Assembly: GCF_009496285.1 (NCBI RefSeq)
Contig: NZ_WIJK01000010.1
Span: 1 to 64,000 of the forward strand
Source of the DNA: Streptococcus mitis
GTDB lineage: Bacteria; Bacillota; Bacilli; Lactobacillales; Streptococcaceae
DNA length: 64,000 bases
Reading direction: 5' to 3'
The position numbers and the translations under genes are program-made. Positions within the stretch are counted from its first letter, which is position 1. The number at the start of each line of letters is the position of its first letter. Shown here piece by piece: positions 36,178 to 45,580 of this stretch. Under the pieces are notes generated by a model. The model was not told the origin of the DNA. It did not search any database and saw only the letters and a list, made by a program, of their open reading frames with translations.

Positions 36178-37215
36178 TTAGGGATTGTTTTTTAAATAGT
36201 CAATCGCATCTTGAAGCGTTTTGACTGGAACGATTTTCATGTCTGTTTTAATCATTTGAGCTGCTTCTAGAGCTGTGTCATAGTTACTCTTGGCATTTGG
36301 ATTTGCCTTTTTAGCTTCCTCAGTTACTGGATTGTTAGGAGCAAAGAATACAGTAGCTCCCTTTTTAGCTGCGGCAACCACTTTTTTATCAATTCCGCCA
36401 ATGTCACCTACGTTACCATCTCTATCGATGCTTCCGGTACCCGCAATGATACGTCCATTTCGAAGAGTAGGATCTGCAATTTGCGTATAGATGGATAAAC
36501 TGAACATCATTCCGGCACTAGGACCTCCAATGCCAGCAGTTGAAAATTTGATTGGTACATCACTAGATACTTCTGTGCGGTCAATCAAACCTATTCCGAT
36601 ACCATTCTTCCCATTTTCTAGAGTAATGATCTTTCCTTCGGCAGTCTTAACTTTTCCATCCTCCTCATAAGTAACCTTCACCTGATCGCCTAGAGTTTGA
36701 GAATTAACGTAATCCACCATCTCTTTTGAACTCTCAAAAGTTTTATCATTCACAGCTGTTACGGTGTCAGCAATATTAAGAACTCCCTTGAAAGTCGAGT
36801 TATCTGTTACAGTCAAAACGTAGACACCCAAATATTTGAGCTCTATTTCCTTACCCGCCGTCTTTAGACCTTGATATTTGGCCATGTTTTGCGAAGTTTC
36901 CATGTAAAACTGGTTGATTCTCATAAATTCTGCATCTGATGAACCACCAGTCATCTCTTTGGCGCTATGTATGTCCGTGAAAGGAGTTAGCCAGGCATAA
37001 AACAAGTCAACCATTCTAGCGTGCTTAACTCCAACCGTCACAAATTGGTAGGAACCTTCCTCTTGGTCAGGTTGGTTATTAACTTGTAAAACCTTTCGAA
37101 TATCTTCAGAAGTTCCTGGCACCTCGATATAATAAGGCAGGGGCACCGTAAAAGCGATAAAAGTGATAATGAGCCCAATAATGAGATATAAGGGCCATCT
37201 AGTTTTTTTCTTCAT
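36178..37215 (-). CDS. sepM: SepM-type membrane serine protease (PDZ + Lon-like)
   Basis: A 345-residue protein with an N-terminal span ([20 protein letters not shown]), a PDZ domain (about 125-200; [17 protein letters not shown]) and a C-terminal Lon-type protease domain with Ser in [11 protein letters not shown] near residue 235 and Lys in [13 protein letters not shown] near residue 280. The S. mutans relative trims the competence peptide outside the cell. The substrate here is unknown. Its start overlaps the coaD stop by 17 nt. Confidence 0.88.
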   Translation of the reverse strand: MKKKTRWPLYLIIGLIITFIAFTVPLPYYIEVPGTSEDIRKVLQVNNQPDQEEGSYQFVTVGVKHARMVDLFYAWLTPFTDIHSAKEMTGGSSDAEFMRINQFYMETSQNMAKYQGLKTAGKEIELKYLGVYVLTVTDNSTFKGVLNIADTVTAVNDKTFESSKEMVDYVNSQTLGDQVKVTYEEDGKVKTAEGKIITLENGKNGIGIGLIDRTEVSSDVPIKFSTAGIGGPSAGMMFSLSIYTQIADPTLRNGRIIAGTGSIDRDGNVGDIGGIDKKVVAAAKKGATVFFAPNNPVTEEAKKANPNAKSNYDTALEAAQMIKTDMKIVPVKTLQDAIDYLKNNP

Positions 37216-37687
37216 TGTTTAACTCCTCTAGGACAGCATTTGGTACATAATCACTGATATCTTGACCAAATTTCAATAGTTCTCTCACAGCTGAAGAGCT
37301 GATGTAAACATGCTCCGGCCGACTGTGAAGGTAGATTGTCTCCATTTCTCCTGCTAGCTGATGGTTGTAAAAATCAAAACTGGCTTCATACTGAAGATCT
37401 GTTGCATTACGCAAGCCACGCACCAAGACCTCTGCACCTAATTTTCTAGCAACATCAACGACTAATTCATCGTGAGAAGCTATGACTTGGACATTTTTGA
37501 GATGTGCTAGTGCTTTTTCAACAGTTTTCTTTCGGCTCTCAATCGTCAAAAATCCTGTTTTATGAGGATTATAAAAAATTCCTACATACAATTGATCAAA
37601 GAGCTTACTTGCACGCTCAATGAGATCCAAATGTCCATTGGTCATCGGATCAAAGGAACCTGTAAATAGCCCAATCTTATCTGACAT
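37199..37687 (-). CDS. coaD: Pantetheine-phosphate adenylyltransferase
   Basis: A 162-residue nucleotidyltransferase that makes dephospho-CoA from 4'-phosphopantetheine and ATP. Motifs: [19 protein letters not shown] (the TxGH nucleotide site) and [10 protein letters not shown] (ISS motif). Length is normal. The start overlaps the rsmD stop by 11 nt and the stop overlaps sepM, so the three are translationally linked. Confidence 0.95.
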   Translation of the reverse strand: MSDKIGLFTGSFDPMTNGHLDLIERASKLFDQLYVGIFYNPHKTGFLTIESRKKTVEKALAHLKNVQVIASHDELVVDVARKLGAEVLVRGLRNATDLQYEASFDFYNHQLAGEMETIYLHSRPEHVYISSSAVRELLKFGQDISDYVPNAVLEELNNEEKN

Positions 37688-38216
37688 AAACCGTCACCTT
37701 ACTAATCCCATATATTTTTTCCTTCCAGATACCCAAACAGGCGATTTCTTCTGGAAGTTCTACTGATTTATCGGTTTCGCAAACCACCATGACATCTTCT
37801 GAAAAAAGATCTCTCTCTGCCATTTTTTCAATATCTGACACGATTTGTTCTTTTGCATAGGGAGGGTCCAAAAAAATTAGATCAAAGGCACCATCCACCT
37901 GTTCTAATGCACGACTGGATTCCATTTTCAATAATTGAAACTTGGAAGTTTCCTTAGTCATTCGGATATTTTCTGCGACTATATTCTGGGCTCGGCGATC
38001 CTTCTCGACCAGAACGGCACTGGACATCCCTCTTGAGACTGCTTCGATGGATAGACCACCACTGCCAGCATAAAGATCTAGCACTCGCCCACCTTCAAAG
38101 TAGGGACCAATCATATTAAAAATAGCGCCCCTTACCTTATCTGAAGTAGGTCGAGTTGTTTTACCGTCCAGCGTCTTTAAAGGACGCCCTCCGTAGATAC
38201 CTGATACGATTTTCAT
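37677..38216 (-). CDS. rsmD: 16S rRNA (guanine966-N2)-methyltransferase RsmD
   Basis: A 179-residue SAM-dependent methyltransferase with motif [20 protein letters not shown] near residue 45 and the catalytic DPPY motif ([10 protein letters not shown]) near residue 118, which marks N-methylation of a base. The N-terminus [13 protein letters not shown] is typical. It methylates G966-type guanine of 16S rRNA. It is first of the rsmD-coaD-sepM unit. Confidence 0.93.
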   Translation of the reverse strand: MKIVSGIYGGRPLKTLDGKTTRPTSDKVRGAIFNMIGPYFEGGRVLDLYAGSGGLSIEAVSRGMSSAVLVEKDRRAQNIVAENIRMTKETSKFQLLKMESSRALEQVDGAFDLIFLDPPYAKEQIVSDIEKMAERDLFSEDVMVVCETDKSVELPEEIACLGIWKEKIYGISKVTVYVR

Positions 38217-38242
38217 ACCGTATATTATACCAAATTCTTATC

Positions 38243-38274
38243 AAAAAAAGAAAATCGAACCTTACGGCTCGATT
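38243..38274 (-). terminator. Terminator after asnA
   Basis: AATCGAGCC pairs with GGTTCGATT around GTAA on the minus strand, followed by TTCTTTTTTT. Confidence 0.85.
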
Positions 38275-38276
38275 GA

Positions 38277-39269
38277 TTAAAGAATATTTTCGTAGGTGTC
38301 TCTCACTTCTTGTGGCCAAACACTGGTTTGGACTTCACCGATGTGCTTCTTACGAAGCAGGAACATAGCCATACGAGATTGGCCAATTCCTCCACCAATT
38401 GTCAATGGGAAGAGGCCGTTTAAGAGAGCTTTGTGCCACTCCAAAGAAAGGCGGTCTTCGTCTCCTGTGATAGCTACTTGGCGACGGAGGGTGTCTTCAT
38501 CGACACGAATGCCCATTGAAGACAATTCAAAGGCTGCACCCAAATTATCATTCCAAACAAGGATGTCCCCATTCAAGCCATGATAGCCATTTTCAGATTC
38601 AGTTGTCCAGTCATCATAGTCTGGTGCACGTCCATCATGAGGTTTTCCATCTGACAATTCTCCACCGATACCAATTAGGAAGACCGCACCGAACTCCTTA
38701 CAGATAGCATTTTCACGTTCTTTTGGTGTCAAGTCTGGGTAGCGTTCTACCAACTCTTCTGTATGGATAAAGGTAATTTGCTTAGGCAAAATTGACTCAA
38801 TATCGTAGCGTGCTTCCACTGCTAACTCTGTCAAACGAATAGCCTTATAAATCTTTTCTACCGTTTCTTTAAGATAGGCAAGATTGCGCTGTCCGTTTGG
38901 AATAACTTTTTCCCAGTCCCACTGGTCCACATAGACTGAGTGAGTTGCATCTAGCGAATCTTCGTCTGGACGAAGGGCCTTCATGTGAACAAAGAGGCCT
39001 TCACCCTCGCCAAAACCAAAACGAGCCAAGGTATGGCGTTTCCACTTAGCAAGGGAATGTACCACTTCATAGGTTTCGTCTGGAATTTGCAAAACCTTAA
39101 CTTCCACGGCATTTTCCACACCTGATAAATTGTCCTGCATCCCATCCCCAACCTTACTCAAGATAGGACCTTGTACCTCAACCACTTCTAACTTATCTTT
39201 TAAATACTGGGTAAAGGTATTTTTTACAAAGGAAATTTCTTCCTGTTGATGGATAAAACTTTTCTTCAT
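38277..39269 (-). CDS. asnA: Aspartate-ammonia ligase AsnA
   Basis: This 330-residue ammonia-dependent asparagine synthetase resembles class II aminoacyl-tRNA synthetases in fold. Diagnostic segments are [12 protein letters not shown] at the start, [14 protein letters not shown] near residue 110 and [17 protein letters not shown] near residue 292. It forms asparagine from aspartate and ammonia with ATP. It stands alone. The start ATG at 39269 follows AAGGAGAGATGT, with TATAAT about 30 nt upstream. Confidence 0.94.
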   Translation of the reverse strand: MKKSFIHQQEEISFVKNTFTQYLKDKLEVVEVQGPILSKVGDGMQDNLSGVENAVEVKVLQIPDETYEVVHSLAKWKRHTLARFGFGEGEGLFVHMKALRPDEDSLDATHSVYVDQWDWEKVIPNGQRNLAYLKETVEKIYKAIRLTELAVEARYDIESILPKQITFIHTEELVERYPDLTPKERENAICKEFGAVFLIGIGGELSDGKPHDGRAPDYDDWTTESENGYHGLNGDILVWNDNLGAAFELSSMGIRVDEDTLRRQVAITGDEDRLSLEWHKALLNGLFPLTIGGGIGQSRMAMFLLRKKHIGEVQTSVWPQEVRDTYENIL

Positions 39270-39334
39270 ACATCTCTCCTTTTGAATAATAAGATGATTA
39301 TACCCTTTTGCCAGTAAAAATGAAAGTAAAAATT

Positions 39335-39366
39335 AAAAAAGAGGCTGGGACTTTTTCCCAGCCTCT
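39335..39366 (-). terminator. Terminator downstream of the BI-1 gene
   Basis: GAGGCTGGGA pairs with TCCCAGCCTC around AAAAAG and is followed by TTTTTTAATTTT on the minus strand. Confidence 0.85.
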
Positions 39367-39399
39367 CAATTGTCTTTGGATTGTCGCGCAAGACGCAGT

Positions 39400-39510
39400 G
39401 GTTGAGTGGGCTCTACTACGCTGATTTCATCAGCTTTTACAGCCCTACTCAACTGTGCGGAGGTGGGACGACGAAATCGAATTCTACCGAATTAACGATT
39501 TCTGTCCCAC
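39400..39510. repeat. Double hairpin intergenic repeat
   Basis: Two large inverted repeats sit side by side. The first (about 39400-39453) pairs TTGAGTGGGCT with AGCCCTACTCAA and has the inner stem GCTGAT/ATCAGC. The second (39463-39510) pairs GTGGGAC and CGAAATCG with CGATTTC and GTCCCAC. They follow the BI-1 stop. The look is that of a small repeated intergenic element, not a simple terminator, but copies elsewhere in the genome are outside my view. Confidence 0.6.
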
Positions 39511-39521
39511 TCTCTAAAAAA

Positions 39522-40205
39522 TCAATCGTCACTACCGAAAATACGGAGCAAGCTAAGGAATACGTTGATAAAATCTAAGTAAAGACTGAGCGCCAAAGAA
39601 ACTGCCCAACCTGTTGCAACCTGACCACCTGACTCCTCATAAACATAGCGAATCTTTTGGTTGTCCCAAGCAATCAAGCCTGCAAAAACGAAAACCATGA
39701 TAATGCTGATGATATAGTCAAAAAGGCTACTGTTTAAAAAGATATTGACAATCATAGCTAGTATGAGGCCCACTAAAGCTGCCAACAAGGCACGTCCCAT
39801 ACCGCTCAAGTCCTTCTTAACCACAACTCCGATAAGAGCCATCACAAAGAAAAGAGCTGCACTAGATACAAAGGCTGTCAAAACAGTACCTGGGGTATAG
39901 AGCGAGACAACGAAACTCAGTGTAAAACCGTTTAAAACGGAATAAAGCAAGAAAATTGGCAAGGCTGCTGGACTGTTTTTTAAAGCCATACTACTCGCTA
40001 CATAGACCAGAGCAACTTCTACAAAGCCCGCAACTATTAGCCATACACGAGCATTCATCATAATTTGAACGAGCAAATCCTGGAAAGTTGTCAACATGAG
40101 TCCTGAGACAAGGGCTGATAAGCCAATTCCCAAACCTACAAAAGCATAGACTTTTGCATAGAATTGATTCAAACCAGAACGTTCTTGAATAATTGTTTGA
40201 TTCAT
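39522..40205 (-). CDS. BI-1 / YccA family membrane protein
   Basis: A 227-residue protein with seven predicted membrane spans and the Bax-inhibitor-1 family look (FVGLGIGLSALVSGLM early, DFINVFLSLLRIFG at the C-terminus). Bacterial relatives are calcium-leak channels or modulators of FtsH. Which applies here is not known. Start ATG at 40205 follows AAGGAGAAAAAAG. It stands between the TrmH-type gene and the double-hairpin repeat. Confidence 0.88.
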   Translation of the reverse strand: MNQTIIQERSGLNQFYAKVYAFVGLGIGLSALVSGLMLTTFQDLLVQIMMNARVWLIVAGFVEVALVYVASSMALKNSPAALPIFLLYSVLNGFTLSFVVSLYTPGTVLTAFVSSAALFFVMALIGVVVKKDLSGMGRALLAALVGLILAMIVNIFLNSSLFDYIISIIMVFVFAGLIAWDNQKIRYVYEESGGQVATGWAVSLALSLYLDFINVFLSLLRIFGSDD

Positions 40206-40259
40206 ATCTTTTTTCTCCTTATGAAATCTTTTTACTGATTATAACAAAAATAAAATGAT

Positions 40260-41000
40260 TTAACTCAAATAAAACATGAGTATACCCGCTGCAATGGCAA
40301 CATTGAGACTTTCCGCCTGGCCCTTCATGCTGATGTGGACCAGTTGGTCCGCCTGGTCTGTCATGAATGGACTAATGCCTTGACCTTCATTTCCCATGAC
40401 TAAGGCAAAATCCTCTAGGCAAGCCAGTTCACGATAATCTTTAGAGTTTTGTGATAAGGTGGTTGCCAGAATTGGTAAACCGCTCTTTTTAGCTTGTTCC
40501 ACAAACCCTTCGACAGACATACGATAAATCGGCAAATGGAAATGACTGCCTTGCATGGAGCGAAGCGTTTTGAGGCTATAGATATCTGCTGACTTGCTGG
40601 AAACGATGACTCCAGAAAAACCTGCTGCATCTGCCGTCCGAATCATGGTCCCCACATTTCCAGGATCCTGCACATCTTCTAAAAAGAGATACTTTCCTTG
40701 GCTCAAATCTGGTAACTGCTCCTCTTCCTTTTGAACAATGGCAACAATACCCTGAGGAGTTTGCGAATCTGCTAAATCGAGCAAGATTTCTTCTGTCACA
40801 AGGACAGTCTGAGGATAATCTACTAATTTTTCACCATACTCTGCGAGAGCAAAAATTTTCTCAATCTTTGCACCTGCCTGAATAGCTTCTTCAAACAGAT
40901 GCCATCCCTCAATCAAGTAAGAGGTTTTCCGATATTTTTTTTGATGCAATTTCTTGGCATTTTTTACCACAGAATTGGCTTTAGAGGTTATAATAGTCAT
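40260..41000 (-). CDS. TrmH/SpoU family RNA 2'-O-methyltransferase
   Basis: A 246-residue SPOUT methyltransferase. The N-terminal substrate-binding domain (KANSVVKNAKKLHQKKYR) is followed by the catalytic SPOUT knot with motifs LEDVQDPGNVGTMIRTADAAG, VMGNEGQGIS and HISMKGQAESLNVAIAAGIL. It probably methylates a 2'-OH in rRNA, but the site is unknown. I place the start at ATG 41000. No ribosome site precedes it. The -10 TATAAT ends 6 nt upstream, so the mRNA is probably leaderless. It is transcribed divergently from the acylphosphatase gene 33 bp away. Confidence 0.88.
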   Translation of the reverse strand: MTIITSKANSVVKNAKKLHQKKYRKTSYLIEGWHLFEEAIQAGAKIEKIFALAEYGEKLVDYPQTVLVTEEILLDLADSQTPQGIVAIVQKEEEQLPDLSQGKYLFLEDVQDPGNVGTMIRTADAAGFSGVIVSSKSADIYSLKTLRSMQGSHFHLPIYRMSVEGFVEQAKKSGLPILATTLSQNSKDYRELACLEDFALVMGNEGQGISPFMTDQADQLVHISMKGQAESLNVAIAAGILMFYLS

Positions 41001-41016
41001 AGAAATATTATAACAC
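41000..41016 (-). promoter_or_regulatory. Extended -10 promoter giving a leaderless mRNA
   Basis: On the minus strand TGTTATAAT (TG, one base, TATAAT at 41007-41012) ends 6 nt before the A of the ATG at 41000. RNA would thus start at or next to the start codon. No good -35 is visible, as is usual for extended -10 promoters. Confidence 0.6.
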
Positions 41017-41033
41017 AATCAAGGAGGTTTGGT

Positions 41034-41312
41034 ATGCAAAAGGTTAAAATGATTGCCCAAGGTCGCGTCCAAGGAGTGGGCTTCCGCTGGGGTGTCTATA
41101 GTCTGGCTCTAGAACTAGGTGGCATTACGGGTCGTGTCTGGAATAACGATGACGGAACCGTTGGAATCCTGGCCCAAGCAGACTCTTCTGCCATCATGGC
41201 TAAGTTTATCCAAGAGATCCGAAAAGGCCCTACCCCATTCTCTAAAGTAACCTATCTTGATGTTCAATTGAGTAACTTTCCATCTTATTCAGACTTCAAA
41301 GTCGCAAATTAG
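41034..41312 (+). CDS. Acylphosphatase
   Basis: A 92-residue enzyme of the acylphosphatase fold that hydrolyses carboxyl-phosphate bonds. The signature GRVQGVGFRWGVYSLALELG includes the catalytic Arg, and the catalytic Asn is in GRVWNNDDGTVGI. I start at ATG 41034, preceded by AAGGAGG. A longer frame upstream has no support. It is divergent from the TrmH-type gene and followed after 77 nt by yidC on the same strand. Confidence 0.93.
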   Translation: MQKVKMIAQGRVQGVGFRWGVYSLALELGGITGRVWNNDDGTVGILAQADSSAIMAKFIQEIRKGPTPFSKVTYLDVQLSNFPSYSDFKVAN

Positions 41313-41389
41313 GTCTCTAGAACTATTGTATATTTTCCAAAAAAACAGTAGAATAGAAAGGTATAATTTTTAAAGAAGGAATAAAAACA

Positions 41390-42316
41390 GTGAAATCAAT
41401 TAAACGAATCGCTCTCTCAGTCATGGGAGTGGCTATGCTATTAGTCTTGACAGGTTGTGTCCAGGTTGATAAAGCAACAGGTAAGCCAATTGGTCCCGTT
41501 TGGGATTTCTTGGGTGCTCCGATGGGAGAAGCTATCAAATACTTCGCTAATGACCAAGGCCTCGGTTTCGGTGTTGGAATCATCATTGTAACCATTATCG
41601 TCCGCTTGATTATCCTCCCACTTGGTATCTACCAATCATGGAAAGCAACGCTTCACTCTGAGAAGATGAATGCTCTCAAGCATGTTCTTGAACCACATCA
41701 GACTCGTCTGAAAGAAGCAACGACTCAAGAAGAAAAATTAGAAGCTCAACAAGCTCTCTTTGCTGCTCAAAAAGAGCACGGCATCAGCATGTTTGGCGGC
41801 GTGGGATGTTTCCCTATCCTCATTCAAATGCCTTTCTTCTCTGCTATCTACTTTGCTGCCCAACATACTGAAGGAGTTGCCCAAGCAAGCTACCTAGGAA
41901 TTCCTCTAGGCTCACCTAGTATGATTTTGGTTGCCTTTGCTGGTATCCTTTACTATCTTCAATCACTCCTTTCTTTACATGGAGTTGAGGATGAAACTCA
42001 AAGAGAACAAATCAAGAAGATGCTCTATATGAGCCCTCTCATGATTGTCGTGTTCTCTGTCTTCTCACCAGCCAGCGTTACACTTTACTGGGTTGTCGGT
42101 GGTTTTATGATGATTCTTCAACAATTTATCATCAACTACATCGTTCGTCCAAAACTTCGTAAAAAAGTACGCGAAGAATTTGCTAAGAACCCACCAAAAG
42201 CAAACAAAACTTCAGGCGCTCGTAAAGATGTAACCCCTGAACCAGCAACAGCTATCACAACTTCTAACAAGAAGAAAAATAAAAAACGCAATTCTGGAAA
42301 ACAACATTCTAGATAA
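41390..42316 (+). CDS. yidC: Membrane protein insertase YidC (lipoprotein type)
   Basis: A 308-residue YidC/Oxa1/SpoIIIJ-type insertase. It has a lipoprotein signal with LTGC near residue 22, five membrane spans (about 60-80, 130-155, 175-195, 215-230, 235-255) and a long basic C-terminal tail rich in Lys (KKKNKKRNSGK), which in streptococcal YidC2-type proteins helps ribosome binding. It inserts membrane proteins alone or with SecYEG. The start is a GTG at 41390 after AAGAAGGAAT. Streptococci carry two YidC proteins, and this one is next to acylphosphatase. Confidence 0.93.
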   Translation: MKSIKRIALSVMGVAMLLVLTGCVQVDKATGKPIGPVWDFLGAPMGEAIKYFANDQGLGFGVGIIIVTIIVRLIILPLGIYQSWKATLHSEKMNALKHVLEPHQTRLKEATTQEEKLEAQQALFAAQKEHGISMFGGVGCFPILIQMPFFSAIYFAAQHTEGVAQASYLGIPLGSPSMILVAFAGILYYLQSLLSLHGVEDETQREQIKKMLYMSPLMIVVFSVFSPASVTLYWVVGGFMMILQQFIINYIVRPKLRKKVREEFAKNPPKANKTSGARKDVTPEPATAITTSNKKKNKKRNSGKQHSR

Positions 42317-42322
42317 AAATTA

Positions 42323-42353
42323 AAAGGCTTAGCTTAAATGCTGAGCCTTTTCT
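42323..42353 (+). terminator. Terminator after yidC
   Basis: AAAAGGCTTAGC pairs with GCTGAGCCTTTT around TTAAAT and is followed by CT. It lies 7 nt after the stop. Confidence 0.75.
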
Positions 42354-42362
42354 ATAGTCGAA

Positions 42363-42392
42363 AAGAGGCCGAGAAAAAACCCCGACCTCTTC
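42363..42392 (-). terminator. Terminator after pflA
   Basis: AAGAGGTCGGG pairs with CTCGGCCTCTT on the minus strand around TTTTTT and is followed by TTCG. It faces the yidC terminator in a convergent gap. Confidence 0.7.
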
Positions 42393-42399
42393 TTTCATT

Positions 42400-43194
42400 T
42401 TATCCATGTACACGTTTCATATAATCTTGATAGCTTTCTGTATCCATTAGTTCCTTAGCATTCTTGACGCGATCTGCTGTTGGAGGTTTAACTCCTTCAA
42501 GGGAATATGGAATCCCAAGTTCACGCCATTTGAACTCACCCATGGTGTGGTAAGGCAAGATTTCAAACTTATCAACATTTTTGAGAGTTTTTACAAACTT
42601 ACCAAGTTCAATCAAATCTTCATCTCTGTCTGTCAATCCAGGTACAAGAACGTGACGAATCCAAACAGGTTTACCGATTTCTGACAAGTACTGGGCACAA
42701 GCCAAGATGTTTTTATTGGTTTGACTGGTTACAATCTTGTGTTGTGCTTCGTTGATTTCCTTGATATCAAGGAGAACCAAGTCTGTCACGGCCATTAACT
42801 TGTTGAACTTTTCTAGATAGCGTGGTTTGTTACGGAATGGAAGGGCACAAGTATCCAAGGTACAGTGGATACCTTTTTCTTTTGCCTTAGTAAAGAGAGC
42901 AATCAAGAAATCAATCTGCAAGAGGGCTTCTCCTCCGCTGACTGTGATACCTCCCTTGTCTCCCCAGAAACCACGATAACGAAGCGCTTCTTCTAGAACA
43001 TCATCTACTGTTCGTACACGAGATTTATTGGTTTCCATAGCCCAAGTATCAGGGTTATGGCAGTATTGGCAACGCATCTGACAGCCTTGCAAAAAGACAA
43101 TAAAACGAATTCCAGGGCCATCTACCGCCCCAAAACTCTCTGTCGAATGCACCATTCCTGTCACTTGTCCATAGTCAATTATTTCCTCAGACAT
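42400..43194 (-). CDS. pflA: Pyruvate formate-lyase activating enzyme
   Basis: A 264-residue radical SAM enzyme with the cluster motif CQMRCQYC near residue 35 and glycine-rich GGITVSGGEALLQ near residue 80. It makes the glycyl radical on pyruvate formate-lyase, needed for mixed-acid fermentation. Length and sequence match the family. Start ATG at 43194 follows GGAAGGTAACG. It is monocistronic here. Confidence 0.93.
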   Translation of the reverse strand: MSEEIIDYGQVTGMVHSTESFGAVDGPGIRFIVFLQGCQMRCQYCHNPDTWAMETNKSRVRTVDDVLEEALRYRGFWGDKGGITVSGGEALLQIDFLIALFTKAKEKGIHCTLDTCALPFRNKPRYLEKFNKLMAVTDLVLLDIKEINEAQHKIVTSQTNKNILACAQYLSEIGKPVWIRHVLVPGLTDRDEDLIELGKFVKTLKNVDKFEILPYHTMGEFKWRELGIPYSLEGVKPPTADRVKNAKELMDTESYQDYMKRVHG

Positions 43195-43327
43195 ATCGTT
43201 ACCTTCCTTGAAAACGTTTTATAGTCTTTATTATACCATGACTGAAAAGAAAAACCACAGATTTTGCCTATTTTTTAGAAAACAATCTGTTTTTCACTTT
43301 CAACTTTCATGATTTTCAAAATATTTA

Positions 43328-44581
43328 TTAATCCTTGTCAAAGTCAAACCCATAGAGAGTCGCAAAATAGTCCTCTGGTCGCTCTGCTCTACGGATTAGT
43401 CGAGCACCACCGTCCTCTGTATAGAGAATCTCTGCCGAACGAAGTTTAGCATTGTACTGGTATCCCATAGAGAAGCCATGGGCACCTGTATCATGAATGA
43501 CTAACAAATCACCAATTTCTGTTTGAGGTAGTTCACGATTAACTGCAAACTTATCGTTGTTTTCACAAAGAGAGCCAACAACATCAACTACTTCAGTCTG
43601 ACCATCAGGATGCATCATATTAGTAATGTGGTGGTAAGCACCGTACATAGCTGGTCTCATCAGGTTAACAGCTGACGCATCTACTCCTAGATAAGTACGG
43701 TAGGTTTTCTTTTTATGAGTTACTTTTGTGACTAAAATTCCATGAGGTGCCAACATAAAGCGTCCTAGTTCTGTAAAGATCTTAACTTGACTAAGACCTG
43801 CTGGTGTCAAAACCTCTTCATAAACCTGACGAACTCCCTCACCAATCAAAGCGATGTCATTAGGCTCTTGATCTGGGCGATAGTTAACTCCGATACCTCC
43901 AGAAAGGTTGATAAAGTCCAGTGAAATACCTAACTTTTCCTTGATTTCTACTGCCAATTCAAAAAGCTGACGTGCTAATTCTGGATAGTAGAGATGGGTC
44001 ACTGTATTGGAAGCTAGGAAGGAATGAATCCCAAAGGTTTTAGCTCCCTTTTCCTTCAAGATGGCAAAGGCTTCAAAAAGCTGTTCCTTAGTCATCCCGA
44101 ACTTAGCTTCACCAGGATTATCCATAATGTCCGTACCCAGTTCAAATACGCCACCAGGATTGTAACGGCAAGAGATGATTTCTGGGATGCCTGCTGCACG
44201 TTCCAAATGCTCGATATCTTCAAAGGCATCTAAATTAATCGTCGCACCTAATTCACGAGCATAGGCATATTCTCTATCTGGAGTATTATTAGATGAGAAC
44301 ATCATATCGGAACCTGCAAATCCTAGTTTATGACTCATTAAGAGTTCGACATAACTAGAACAATCCACTCCACATCCTTCTTCTTGCAAAATCTTCAAGA
44401 TAGCTGGTGTTGGGGTTGCTTTAACTGCGAAGTATTCTTTAAAGCCCTTATTCCAAGAAAAGGCTTTGTTTACTGCGCGTGCTTTCTCACGAATCCCTTT
44501 TTCATCGTAAAGATGGAACGGGGTTGGAAACTCCTCAACAATCTTTTCTAAGGCATCACGTTTAATAAATGGTGTTTTCAT
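43328..44581 (-). CDS. lysA: Diaminopimelate decarboxylase
   Basis: This 417-residue PLP enzyme of the alanine-racemase fold converts meso-DAP to lysine. PLP-Lys is in YFAVKATPTPAI near residue 52, the Gly-rich phosphate site is in NLSGGIGVNYRP near residue 223, and the dimer-interface Cys is in GSLCENNDKF near residue 344. Mitis-group streptococci use lysine in their peptidoglycan. Start ATG at 44581 follows AAGGAGTCCT. It lies downstream of purR after a hairpin. Confidence 0.92.
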   Translation of the reverse strand: MKTPFIKRDALEKIVEEFPTPFHLYDEKGIREKARAVNKAFSWNKGFKEYFAVKATPTPAILKILQEEGCGVDCSSYVELLMSHKLGFAGSDMMFSSNNTPDREYAYARELGATINLDAFEDIEHLERAAGIPEIISCRYNPGGVFELGTDIMDNPGEAKFGMTKEQLFEAFAILKEKGAKTFGIHSFLASNTVTHLYYPELARQLFELAVEIKEKLGISLDFINLSGGIGVNYRPDQEPNDIALIGEGVRQVYEEVLTPAGLSQVKIFTELGRFMLAPHGILVTKVTHKKKTYRTYLGVDASAVNLMRPAMYGAYHHITNMMHPDGQTEVVDVVGSLCENNDKFAVNRELPQTEIGDLLVIHDTGAHGFSMGYQYNAKLRSAEILYTEDGGARLIRRAERPEDYFATLYGFDFDKD

Positions 44582-44605
44582 AGGACTCCTTCATATTCAT
44601 TATCA

Positions 44606-44637
44606 AAGAAAGGCTGGGACGAAAGTTCCAACCTTTG
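44606..44637 (-). terminator. Terminator between purR and lysA
   Basis: AAAGGTTGGAAC pairs with GTCCCAGCCTTT around TTTC, with a modest CTTTG tail on the minus strand. It is imperfect, so some readthrough into lysA is likely. Confidence 0.55.
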
Positions 44638-44653
44638 TATTTCAAGTCAATTC

Positions 44654-45478
44654 TTATTTTTCTGTATCGAAGATATTTCCAACTTCAACAGCAATTTGTT
44701 GGTTCTTCACATCAATATTTGTGACTCTCAAGAGTGACTTGTAGTCGAACTGTTGTTCACGGTCTTCCTGTGCATTATCAGCAAAGACAGCTACACCAGC
44801 CAACTCTGAATCAAACTCAGACAAGAGGCTAATCATCCCGTTAATGGTTCCTCCACCCTTCAAGAAGTCATCGACGATCAAGACACGACTTCCTGCTTTG
44901 AGGCTACGTTTTGAAAGGAACATCTTTTCGATACGGTCACTAGAACCTGAAACATAGTTGACACTAACAGTTGAACCTTCAGTGATTTTCAAGTCGCGAC
45001 GGACAATGACAAATGGAACATTGAGAACATTTGCCACTGCATTTGCGAGCGGAACCCCTTTGGTCGCAACAGTCATAACGGCATCAATCTTCTGATCCAT
45101 AAAGCTCTTAGCAATAATGCGACCGATATTTTTCAAAATAGCTGGAGTGCTCAATAGGTCAGATAAATAAATGTAGCCACCCGGAAGAATACGGTCACTC
45201 TCTGAAAGTTTATCACGAAGCTCTTCGATAATCGCTTTAGACTCAAGGGTAGAGATCGATGGTGTAAAAATAACACCACCACCAGCACCTGTCACCGTTT
45301 GAATATGACCGATTTCAATTTCTTCGAAAGCACGTTTAATGATGACGATATCTTCAGAAATAGACGATTTGGCAGATTCATACTTTTCCGCAAAGGTGTT
45401 GAGACTGGTTAATTTGTATGGATTGTTAATCAAGTAATTGGAAATGACAACCATCCGATCACTTCTTCTTAATTTCAT
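44654..45478 (-). CDS. purR: Purine operon regulator PurR
   Basis: A 274-residue regulator with an N-terminal winged HTH (about residues 1-75, MKLRRSDRMVVISNYLI) and a C-terminal phosphoribosyltransferase-like domain with the PRPP-binding loop VLIVDDFLKGGGTINGM near residue 203. It senses PRPP and controls purine biosynthesis. In streptococci it acts as an activator. Start ATG at 45478 shows no strong ribosome site. It lies after the yhaM unit, separated by a terminator. Confidence 0.92.
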   Translation of the reverse strand: MKLRRSDRMVVISNYLINNPYKLTSLNTFAEKYESAKSSISEDIVIIKRAFEEIEIGHIQTVTGAGGGVIFTPSISTLESKAIIEELRDKLSESDRILPGGYIYLSDLLSTPAILKNIGRIIAKSFMDQKIDAVMTVATKGVPLANAVANVLNVPFVIVRRDLKITEGSTVSVNYVSGSSDRIEKMFLSKRSLKAGSRVLIVDDFLKGGGTINGMISLLSEFDSELAGVAVFADNAQEDREQQFDYKSLLRVTNIDVKNQQIAVEVGNIFDTEK

Positions 45479-45534
45479 TATATTTTTACCATTCTTTTTT
45501 ATTTAGTCTTTTTCTCATTATATCACACTAAAGC

Positions 45535-45568
45535 AAAAAAACGAACTTTATTGCCTAAATAAAGTTCA
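45535..45568 (-). terminator. Terminator after yhaM
   Basis: GAACTTTATT pairs with AATAAAGTTC on the minus strand around TAGGC and is followed by GTTTTTTTG. It ends the long rpe-rmuC-yhaM unit. Confidence 0.85.
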
Positions 45569-45580
45569 TTTTTTTAGTTT

